Source: Tetrahymena elliotti 4EA
Lineage: Eukaryota > Ciliophora > Oligohymenophorea > Hymenostomatida > Tetrahymenidae
Direction: 5' to 3'
Assembly: GCA_000231825.2 (NCBI GenBank)
Contig: JH720342.1
Span: 22,870 to 53,975 of the forward strand
Length of the DNA: 31,106 bases
Shown: in pieces, positions 22,401 through 31,106 of the stretch
Layout of the letters: each line of letters begins with the position of its first letter
How positions within the stretch are numbered: position 1 is the stretch's first letter
Made by a program: the position numbers and the translations under genes
Notes under the pieces: model-generated
What the model was told of the DNA's origin: nothing
The model's input: only the letters and a program-made list of their open reading frames with translations
Databases searched by the model: none

Positions 22401-24748
22401 AATTAAATACTTCTATATTCTACTAATATCCTAATCAAAATTAAATATTTTTCAAAGCTTTTCTCTTTAAAAATCAAAAGTCATACTATTTATTTTTCCA
22501 TATTTTTTTAAAAAATTCCTAATATTTCTGAAATACAACTAAGCTGAAGTCTCATTAATATTTTTTTCTAGATTCACTTAATAATTTCAAGCTTATTTAA
22601 ATACTTCCTTAAGTCTCTTTATTTATTTTTGCAAATATTCTAAACAAATTTGAAGGTTTCTTTATATTTTATCTTAGTTATCTTGAAAAATTAAAAGCTC
22701 TTTACACTCTTTACAAAATAAATTTGTAAGATTTCCTTTTTTTCTACAAAAATTGAAAGTCTCTATGTATTTTAACCATTTTATTTACAACAGTTAAATG
22801 CTTTTTTATAATTTTCCTAATGTTCTAAACAAATTTTAAAAGTTACTTTATATTTTTTCTAAGCTTCCTTTAAAAAGTTAAAATTGCTCTAATGTTTTTT
22901 CTATGTTAACTAAATAACTTGCTAAAAATACTTTAAAATCACTTAAAAAATTAGAAGTTTCTCATAAATTTTTAAAAGATCCTTCTTTAAATTATTTGAG
23001 AATTTTAAATATTTTGAATAAAATAACATTATATTTTTTCTGAAAACCCCCATGTTGAATTGATTTAATTAAATCCAAATTGATTGATTATTTGAAGGAT
23101 GTTTTAATTTTTTGAAATTCTTACTATTTCCTAAACAATATAGTCCCAATGAGTCTGGTTTTGTTTGGGTTCATGGACTTTTTCTAACTTTCTACCATAT
23201 TGGTCATAGAGTTCTTATAATTAACCTTCTAGTTGGACTTTCTTTTTAAGATTTTCATTGTATTCTTGAGGATTAAAGATTCTTTTATTGGGGTTTTTTT
23301 TCAATTTTTCTTTTTTTTCCTTTTTATACATTTGTTCTTCAAGCTGTTGCTGTTCTTTTTCAAGCTTTTCTTGGGCTTTCTTTTTATCTCTTTCTTCTTT
23401 TTCGATTTTCATTTCTAGCTTTTTTTGTATTTTTTCTTGCTTGATAATTTCTTTTTGCTTAATTTTATCATGCTTTTTGTTTTCTGACCTTTATTCTAAC
23501 TATTCCTTTTCTGCTTTTTCTTTCATTTATTCTTTAATTTTGCTAACTGTGTTTTTAGATCCCTTAGCTTCCTTTTCTGTTGAAGCTGTAATATCTGATG
23601 CTATGCTTAAATTATCTTTTTACTTTTTAGATGCTGAATTATTCATATAACTAAGAATTGAATTTTAATTTGAAGATGAATTCTTTTTATCTTTGCTTGT
23701 AGCAGCAGCCTAAGCACTGCTATTTGTCTTTTTGAAAAGATTTGGTTTTTTATTGCTGCTGGTACCTTCTTTCCTAACTACAGAATCACTTTTTTAGGTT
23801 TCTCCTGCTGTTTTTTCAGTTTTAGTTGGAGTTTTATTATCCCTTTTAACTTCTTTACCACCTTTCTTATCTCTTTTAATACATAAAATATTTTATGAAC
23901 AAACAAACTGATATTTTCAATATTATAGGTTACTGTTTAACAGGGGTTTTTTATTATTTCTAAGCACTTGACTAATTTTATTGCTAATTTGCAGGTGTTT
24001 CTTACTGTTAAGAAGACAAATTCTACTATTGCTTTTAACCAGTCTAAGGAGCTTTCTTCTTTTAAGGCTGATCCTTCTTAGCTTTAGGATCAGCTGACTT
24101 GCTTTTCTTAATTTTTTTAACTGGAGTTACTGCCTTTCTATATCCAAAATCCATATCGTCAATATGTTTTTCTTTACGTTTTCTTGAAGACAATCTTCTC
24201 TATAAATTACTTTCGTTTTAATTATTCTAATTTTCAGTTTCCTCTTACGATTGCTTGAAAAAAGAATTATTTTCACCTATTTAATAATTATGTTTTAATT
24301 GCAATTTCTGAAATAAGATTTTTATATAAATTATCATCACTCCTTCTCTTATATTAAAGCAATCATTCTAATAAAATAAACTCATTCACACCTTATTCAT
24401 TCTACCAACTGAATACAGAAAATAAAAGAAAATGTGAAGATTATATATAGCCTGTCTGTCTAATTAATTTAAGAAGAATATTTTACCTGATTAGTTTCTA
24501 TTATCTTCATCCTTTTCATGCTAATCAATATTGTCTTGCTAATTATCTGAATTCTCATTTATCATATCTTGATCCTCGTTTTCATTGTCTTTACTAACTT
24601 TATCTGATTATTATGCACTACCCCCCTAAGATCCATTTTTATCTTTTTTCTAACCTCCTTTTTTATTAGCATTTTTTTTCCCTTCTTACTGAGTCTCATT
24701 TTGATTCTCATTAGCATTTATCTAACTTTTATCCTATTCAGAACTCAT
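16444..24748 (-). CDS. SWR1: SWR1/SRCAP/Domino-type chromatin-remodelling ATPase
   Basis: Thirteen exons join in frame to give about 1,857 residues: 24748-24487, 24276-23934, 23872-23125, 22129-22007, 21950-21674, 21620-21209, 21144-20904, 20842-20418, 20201-19358, 18543-18343, 18283-17876, 17786-17721 and 17667-16444. ATG is at 24748-24746 and TGA at 16446-16444. Residues 1-430 are low-complexity and basic. The HSA domain (about 440-540) starts HWDYIVQEI and would bind actin and Arps. SNF2 ATPase lobe 1 has DEMGLGKT (781-788), DEAQ (884-887) and [11 protein letters not shown] long insert (about 1080-1225) separates it from lobe 2, with STRSGG (1342-1347) and DRCHRIGQ (1375-1382). The split ATPase, the HSA domain and [13 protein letters not shown] place it in the SWR1/SRCAP/EP400 group rather than INO80. 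The complex swaps H2A for H2A.Z in nucleosomes. Residues 1451-1857 are highly acidic, suited to binding histones. All donors are GTA; eight acceptors are TAG and four AAG. Confidence 0.93.
18544..19357 (-). other. Large intron 9 of the SWR1-like gene (814 nt)
   Basis: Donor GTAATG and acceptor TTTAG enclose 814 nt lying exactly between the two ATPase lobes, at the end of the family insert. The sequence is plain AT-rich with TGA in all frames. I found no nested gene. Confidence 0.75.
20202..20417 (-). other. Intron 8 of the SWR1-like gene, with CBS-like core
   Basis: A 216-nt intron (GTAAAA to ATTAG) with the frame kept on both sides through a split TGG codon. It contains TAAACCAACC on the minus strand (20330-20321), identical to the ten-base core of the Tetrahymena chromosome breakage sequence. 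The bases after the core do not fully fit the consensus. Confidence 0.75.
22130..23124 (-). other. Large intron 3 of the SWR1-like gene (995 nt)
   Basis: Donor GTAAGA and acceptor CATTTAG. It splits the HSA domain just after HWDYIVQEI. The intron is filled with loosely repeated short segments of the type AAAATTAAAAGTCTCT followed by an AT-rich tail, roughly every 55-120 nt, and has no open frame. Confidence 0.75.
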
Positions 24749-26411
24749 TTATACCTTAATTTCCTAATTGATTGATCTATATAAAAAACAAAATGAATAA
24801 ATGAATTCACACAAAGCTTTAAACTAAATTGAATGAGTAAATAAATGAACTCAAAATATTTACTCCTTATTTACAATCTAAATATCTCAAATATTCTTCT
24901 ATATATCTATCCCTTCTTAATCCTTTACTATTTTATCTTTTGACTCTCTAATCTAATCTAATCGAATCCGCTTTCCTTAAATCTGAAATAAACGTTTCTT
25001 TGTTAATTATTTGTTTATTTGCTTGTTTGTTTGCTTATTTCTTTCTTTCTTCCTGCTTCTCTTTATGAATAATTTGCTTTTATTTTATTAAAGAAATACT
25101 AAGCAATACTTTAATTTGTTGTGTTTAAATAATCAATTAAAATTCTGTATTATTTTGCTTAATAAATCCACTCACTCCTCAAACTCCATACAAAAATCAA
25201 TGAAAAATCTTTTATCAAGTCTCTCTCTCTCTTTCTTTTCTTTCATAAATAAATAATACTTATTAGACTCTCTTTAACAAATAAATAAGCAAATAAAAAA
25301 TTGTATGAATAAATAAATGAAATATTTACTCAATCAAAATTAAAAGTATATCTTTCTTTTATTTAAATACAAACACTAGGTGTCATTCATTTAACAATAT
25401 AAATATGAATTCATTTTTTATTGATAGATAGATAAAGATATATTAAAAAAATAATATACAAATCAGGCAATTAAACAAGATCTTATTATCTTTCTTATCT
25501 TTAAATTAAATTGATCTTTTTATATTGAAATTTATTAATGTGCGCCAATTCTTTATTTTTTATTTATCATTAATTTGTTGCGTTCTCCCGCTCATATCTA
25601 ATTTCCTGGCAAATTCTAATTAAATAATAATGAATTTTGTTTGATTAAAAGTGTTTGTTTGTTTACTTGACAGAAGTAATAAATTTAAAAAGGAAGTTAT
25701 TTTACTTATGTTTAGAAAAAACTATGATTCACATTAGTCTTAGATCAATTTAAGATTATTATCCCCAAAATGTTTGAATTCAAATAATTTGGAATATAAG
25801 AAAAATAAATTTGAAAATAAATTAAAAAACAAAAATAAAATAAACCAATAAATTTCCAAAAAGAAAAAAGAAAAAAATGGATCAATAAATATTAAAATAT
25901 AAATAATATAAAGAAGTAATTTAATGTGTCTTTTATACTTAAATAGAATATAATTCTTATTTTTAAAAAAAAGTTTGTTTAATCTAACTTTTTAGAGCAC
26001 ATAGAATTAGACTTAGATCTTTAGTAATATCATTGAAAAAAATATAGTTTCATTAGAAAAGAATTATTATTTAAATTTGAAATATAAAAAAGATTTCTAG
26101 GTATGTATAGAGAAGAAATAAAAATCACAATTAATTGTCTGTCTTAATGCTTGAATCTTAAAAAATTAAGGATAAATTGTGTGTAATAAACTAAAATTAA
26201 TTTCTTAAATATTAATCCACTCCTCATTAAAATCAACCTTTTTTATTATCAATTTTCAAATAAGGGCTTATGGTTTCTAGCCAAATAATTTATCTCAATT
26301 AGGTACTTGCTTTAAAAATTTTAAAAATCTTGAAAATTTGAAACACTTACATGTGTAAAAATAAAATAAATTTATCTGAAAATACAAATGAAAATATTTT
26401 TGTATTTATTT
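24749..26411. other. Upstream region of the SWR1-like gene
   Basis: No gene is seen in 1.66 kb. It should carry the remodeller promoter and 5' UTR. Features are pyrimidine-rich tracts (about 25000-25060 and 25219-25244, CTCTCT then CTTT repeats) and a less AT-rich patch at 25541-25610 holding GCGCCAA and TTCTCCCGC. No promoter element can be assigned with confidence. Confidence 0.45.
25219..25244. repeat. CT-rich simple repeat
   Basis: A CTCTCT run followed by CTTT-type units, about 470 bp upstream of the remodeller ATG. It is simple sequence; a role in the promoter is possible but not shown. Confidence 0.6.
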
Positions 26412-26565
26412 TAATAGTATATATAGAAAAAAGGGTGATCTGGCACAATATATAAATTAATATAAAACACAAGAATAAAACCAATAATATTATTGGTTTT
26501 ATTCTTGTGTTTTATATTACTTTATATATTGTGCCAGATCACCCTTTTTTCTATATATAATATTA
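26412..26565. repeat. Near-perfect 154-bp palindrome (77-bp arms, no loop)
   Basis: The left arm 26412-26488 and right arm 26489-26565 are reverse complements, with only two mismatched pairs (26417/26560 and 26457/26520). The axis is at 26488/26489 within CCAATAATATTATTGG. Each arm includes the relatively GC-rich word GGGTGATCTGGCAC. No spacer and no coding content are present. It could be a foldback or MITE-type element, a source of a long hairpin RNA, or a fold-back artefact of cloning or assembly. The two real mismatches argue somewhat against a pure copying artefact. Confidence 0.95.
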
Positions 26566-27837
26566 ATAATTATTTGAGTAATTTAGATGATATTAAAGCT
26601 TTGAGTTAAGGTTTAAAAAACTGCACCAAATTAGTTAGTGTTTAAATTGAAAGGTAAATAAATAAATTGGGTTTATTTCCAACAAACACTCTAGCTAATG
26701 TTTTCCTTTTTTAAACTAAATTTAAAGCAACATTTTGTAGGACGAATAAAAATTAACTGCTTTTTTCTCTTTTTTAACTCATTGCAAGGAAATCGAATCT
26801 CTAGTCATTAAATTGGAGTAATTATTATTTTCTTATTTAAGGCTAATCTTTTTTTACTGTTTTATAATTGAGTTTACAAGTTTAATTTTGATAAGCTTGA
26901 GTTTGCTAAGTTATACAAATTTTATGAAATAAATAGAGACCTCTGTAATAATTTAATAAGATTGAATAAATATTCTTAACCCTATAATGAGGGGAGATTA
27001 TTTAAAATATCTTTTTTCTAAGCATTTTATTTTATTTATTCTTTATATCATTTAAATATTAATTTATTTTAAAATTATTATGTACCCCCTCCTCCCTCCT
27101 TTGTATTTAAGCTATAGAAAAAAATTAAATTTAAAACCTGTTTACATTTTATTTTTCTTTTTAAAATAATAAATTTAAATTTCAGTCAATCAATAAGAGC
27201 TTTTAGTGATTAAAATTTTTAATTTAATTAATTGAATTTTTTTAATTATTAAAAATTAGTGGTTGTTCTATTTGTGATAATGGAATTACTTAATTAGGTC
27301 AAATAATATCAAAATGCTAAAATCTTACTAATTTAGTATTTGAACTTTAGTAAAAAAATTACTTTCTATCTTAAATATATTTATCTTAATGAATAAATAA
27401 TTATTTTAGTCAAAATTTAATTACAGTAAAAGGAGTTAATGGCTTGTACTCTAATATTTCAAAATGCTCTTAATTATCTCATCTAGAGATATATTTAGGG
27501 TAATACTAATAAGATATACTGTTTTATATTAATTCTATTTAAATTTACTTTAGTTTTCAATTAGATTCAGGAAAATAAAATCCTAGTTTGAAAGACTAAG
27601 AAAACTAAGAAAGAGGATTTGGTTTTGAATTTTAACTAAACTAAATGACTAAACTAACTAACTTAACATTAGATTTCAGGTTTATTTTTAATATGTTCTT
27701 AAAATTATTCTTTATTTAAAAATTTAGACAGGGTTTTCTTATTTTGTAAAATAAAAATGATAATTTTGAAAAGTTTATTTTAAATTGATATTTATTTGTC
27801 ATAAAATTCTTGAACATTTTTCTATCCTTTTCCTAAA
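26566..27837. other. Gene-free region with a degenerate repeat relative
   Basis: No frame of interest is seen. Around 27290-27560 short blocks (for example TCAAAATGC and GTTAATGGC in the same order) resemble the duplicated sequence further right, suggesting an older, decayed copy. A C-rich patch lies near 27083-27100. Confidence 0.4.
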
Positions 27838-28868
27838 TTTTATTTTTTAAATAATTTAATTTTTAAAAGATTCTACTAGATTGAAGAGAAAGGATTATTT
27901 TGTTTAGGCTAAATTATTTCAGAATGCAAAAATCTAAAGTTTTTAAGAATGTTCATTGAGTAAAATTTTTTATTTGCCAATTGAAATGTTAATTTATTTA
28001 ATTTAGAATATCTTTTCATTTTCTTCATTTATCTTTTATTCAATAAAGAAAGATTATTTAAATATTAAGAAACAATAAAATCGGAAGTTAATCAATGCCA
28101 TCTTTTTTAGCTTCAATATCAAAATGTGCCTCCTTAGATTAACTCATTTTATACTTGACGTAAATTAATTACTTAACATTTTTGATTTTGTTTATTGTTG
28201 TTCAAAGCAATTTCTAACTAAATAATTTAAAAATGTTTATTCATTTAAAAGTTTTGAAGAAAGTAATGAAGAAAATTCATTCAATTTAGGAAAGGCAATA
28301 GCTATGCATCTAAATCTTAAATTTTTGGAGTTTTGGTTTAGGTAAAATTAATGAATATGTTAAAGATAAAAATTTAAATTAAAATAAATGATAGAGGAAA
28401 TTAAAACCTTTTAAATGTTCTTTCAGGTGTCTCATCAAGTGAAACTATTTTAAAATTAAAAATTTGGTTCGAGTAAAATTTAAAAAAATAACTTTTGTTT
28501 TTTAAAATATTTTATTCAATTAAAGTGAATAAAACATGTTAGAATAGAATGATATAAAATTACTTGCTTCTACTCTATAAAAATTGAAAAAACTCTTGCA
28601 TATCGAAATCTTTATATAGTAAATTTAATTTTATATTTGAAAAATAAATAATTGTTAAAAAACCTTTTTAAAGCAATAGAGAACAATACTTATCAGAAAT
28701 TTAGAAACTTTTTGTTCAGCTCAGGAAAAAAAAAAGGCTTGTCAATTTCCAATTCTTGAGATTTTGATAAAAATTATTTCTTCAGTGAAAATACTTGTTT
28801 AATCAATTAAATTAATGAGCTATTTAATATTTTAGTTATTTATTTTTCAAATAAAATTCAAAGTTCTT
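27838..28868. repeat. Tandem duplication, copy 1 (about 1 kb)
   Basis: Closely similar to 29088-30095 over its full length in the same orientation, with scattered substitutions and small indels. Neither copy has a conserved open frame in the ciliate code, and TGAs are shared, so it is probably non-coding. Near its right end this copy has about 30 bp (around 28820-28850) that the second copy lacks. Confidence 0.88.
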
Positions 28869-29087
28869 GTAGTCATTTTTTATTTAAATTTCAATTTTTT
28901 AATTTTTTTATAAGAAGCTTGTATTGTAAAATTTTTAAAGTAAATTCTTGTTCACTCAACCTCATTTAGATAAAATTACAATTTTTAATATTAATTAAAA
29001 ATTATTCAAAAAATTAAAAATAAGAGATAGGAGGTTATATATTAATTAACTAAAAACTTAAGTTTAATTTATTAAGCAAATATTTTT
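28869..29087. other. Unique spacer between the two repeat copies
   Basis: About 220 bp of AT-rich sequence that is not part of the recognisable duplication. Nothing else is seen. Confidence 0.5.
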
Positions 29088-30095
29088 ATTTTATTTTTTA
29101 AATAATTTAATTTTAAAAGATTCTATGAGATTGGAGACAAAGGATTATTTTGTTTAGGCTAAATTATTTCAGAATGCAAAAATCTAAAGTTTTTAAGAAT
29201 GTTCATTGAGTAAAATTTTTATTTGCCAATTGAAATGTTAATTTATTTAATTCAGAATATTTTTTCATTTTCTTCATTTATCTTTTATTTAGAGGAATAA
29301 AGAAAAATTATTTAAATATTAAGAAACAATAAAATTGGAAGTTAATCGATGCCATCTTTTTTAGCTTCTATATCAAAATGTTCCTCTTTAGATTAACTCA
29401 TTTTATACTTGACGTATATTAATTACTGAACATTTTTGATTTTGTTTATTGTTTAAAGCAATTTATAATTAAATAATTTAAAAATGTTTATTCGTTTAAA
29501 AGTTTTGAAGAAAGTAATGAAGAAAATTCATTCAATTTAAGAAAGACATTAGCTATGCATCTAAATCTTAAATTTTTGGAGCTTTGGTTTAGGTAAAATT
29601 AATGAATAAGTTAAAGATAAAAACTTAAATTAAAATAAATTATAAAGGAAATTAAAATCTATTAAATGTAATCTCAAGTGTCTCATCAAGTGAAACTATT
29701 TTAAAATTAAATATTTGGTTGGAGTAAAATTTTAACAAATATCTTTTATTTTTAAAATAATTTTATTCAGCCAAAGTGAAGAAAATATGTTAAAATAGAA
29801 TAATATAATGTCACTTGCTTCTTCTCTACTAAAGTTGAAAAAACTCTTGCATATCGCAATCTTTATATAGTAAATTTAATTTTATAATTGAAATAAATAA
29901 TTTTTAATAAACCTTTTTATAGCAATGGAGAGCAATACTCATCAGAACTTTAGAAACTTTTTGTTCAGCCTAGGAAAAAAAAAAGATTTGTCAATTTTGT
30001 ATTTTGGAAACTTTGATAAAAATTTATTTCTTCAGTGAAAATGCTTGCTTGTTTAATCAATTAAATTAATCAGCTAATAAAATTCAAAGTTTTTA
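29088..30095. repeat. Tandem duplication, copy 2 (about 1 kb)
   Basis: Direct repeat of 27838-28868, offset by about 1,250 bp. Long identical blocks include the stretch around TTTAGGCTAAATTATTTCAG and the one around GCATATCG. Differences are mostly single-base changes, which suggests a fairly old duplication or one evolving freely. No terminal inverted repeats or target-site duplication are obvious. Confidence 0.88.
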
Positions 30096-30214
30096 CTTCA
30101 ACTCATTTTAATTTATTCTTTTAAGATTTTACTCAAATTTTATCCTTTACTCACTCTTTTTAATATTTTTTTATTCAATATTTATTTTATCATTTTTTAA
30201 AAGGAGGTATTATC

Positions 30215-30481
30215 ATGATGAAATAGGTGCATACAGATTAAGATCAAAACTAACAAAAAAAAAGACTAGTTCATTTATCATTAAATTATTTAAAGAATGA
30301 ACTTATTTTTAAATAAAATAATGACTATCACATATAAAACTTCGAATAAATTTCAACTTAATAATTAAACTAAAAATAAATAAATAAAAAAAGATTGTAT
30401 GAACATTAAAACTTATTTATCTATCTTATCAGATTTTTTTAACAATTATATTAAATTTTTATTTAATTTCAAATATGTTGA
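30215..30481 (+). CDS. Possible small ORF or first exon, 88 codons
   Basis: ATG at 30215 opens 88 codons to TGA at 30479-30481 in the ciliate code. The first 35 residues (MMKQVHTDQDQNQQKKRL and on) have plausible composition; the rest drifts to Q, N, F and I as in spacer DNA. It might be the first exon of a plus-strand gene continuing beyond the window, or chance. No domain is recognised and no clear donor site is seen. Confidence 0.25.
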
Positions 30482-31106
30482 TTTCTCAATTCTTGTTAAA
30501 AAAAATAATTTTTGAAACAAATTAAAATATTTTTAATAATTTGTTTTATTTAATAAATACCTTCCATAATTTAATAAGTTAAATTTAAGAAAAATATTAT
30601 TAATTAAGATACAAATATATATTTAAAAAGTATGTTCTTTGCATATATTAAGCAAAATTAGTTTATTATGAAAAATATGTGCATGTATGTGAGTAAGTAA
30701 AAAGAACAATATAAAAATAAATTAAAAATTTCCCTTTTAATATTTTTATTTAATTGCTTATGAAATTAAAAAATATTCTTTTTTTAACAGAAAATAATTA
30801 GTAAAATAATTTTAAATTAAAGAAAAAATTATTAATTTAAATAGATAACAAAATTATTATGAAGATAGATCTACAAATATGTTTTAATATTCAGATAAAA
30901 TTTTTATTAGTTTTTTGCTTCAAAAACTGTCATTAATTATCAGATACCCCCATTAAATTATTTATATACTAATAATAAAGTCTGTCTTTTCAATAAAAGC
31001 AATCATTATTTTAATAGTAAACTTATAACTTCACTAATCTCTCTGCTTTTACTATCTTTCGACTTAATAGATATCCGTTCATTATAATATTATTATTTCT
31101 TTTAAA
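30482..31106. other. AT-rich right end of window
   Basis: Mostly simple AT-rich sequence. From about 30880 to the edge two plus-strand frames and part of a minus-strand frame are open at once, so the direction of any gene running off the edge cannot be decided here. Confidence 0.35.

Noticed and set aside
23233..23650. Plus-strand Phe/Ser-rich ORFs of 61 and 120 codons
   Set aside because: They are antisense to the Lys/Glu-rich N-terminal exon 3 of the remodeller, which reads in a conserved gene context.
30201..30217. AAGGAGGT eight bases before ATG, like a bacterial ribosome binding site
   Set aside because: The genome is nuclear and eukaryotic, so the match is coincidental; it was not used to support the ORF at 30215.
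30880..31106. Open frames running off the right edge on both strands
   Set aside because: Several frames are open at once in low-TGA DNA, so none can be preferred.
1..31106. Telomeric repeats (GGGGTT), CRISPR arrays, rRNA, autonomous transposon genes
   Set aside because: Looked for on both strands and not seen; the only candidate mobile-type element is the palindrome.

Overview
The window is nuclear DNA from a ciliate, most likely Tetrahymena or a close oligohymenophorean relative. It is roughly 80% A+T. Long reading frames appear only when TAA and TAG are read as glutamine and TGA is the sole stop. Introns are 49 to about 1,000 nt and begin with GTA, which rules out Paramecium-sized introns. 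A eukaryotic tRNA-Pro with a Pol III T-tract is present. With standard stops nearly every gene falls apart into short pieces, so the models below were read by hand in the ciliate code on both strands.

Layout, left to right. 1-754 (+) is the 3' end of a membrane-protein gene. 1327-3812 (-) holds one multi-exon gene, or two adjacent pieces, with a coiled-coil N-terminus and two PH/myosin-tail (TH1)-like domains, interrupted by in-frame TGA. 3813-6897 is gene-free. 6898-9438 (-) is an uninterrupted 846-residue frame of unknown function, its 5' end unsettled. 10270-11210 (+) is a small ORF running into a TGA-interrupted frame. 11600-14155 (+) is a decayed protein kinase-TPR gene. 14723-14794 (-) is tRNA-Pro(AGG). 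15796-15899 is an assembly gap.

16444-24748 (-) is the main gene: a 13-exon SWR1/SRCAP/Domino-type chromatin-remodelling ATPase of about 1,857 residues. It has an HSA domain, a SNF2 ATPase split by a family-typical insert, and a long acidic C-terminus. This protein would be the catalytic subunit of a complex that exchanges H2A.Z into nucleosomes.

Right of the remodeller, 24749-31106 has no convincing gene. It contains a near-perfect 154-bp palindrome (26412-26565), a roughly 1-kb sequence duplicated in tandem with a period of about 1,250 bp (27838-28868 and 29088-30095), and an older, weaker relative of that sequence at about 27290-27560. No operon-like linkage is expected or seen; the genes are independent units. 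The most noteworthy points are the complete remodeller gene model, the unrecognised 846-residue protein, the TGA-broken twin-domain gene, and the palindrome.
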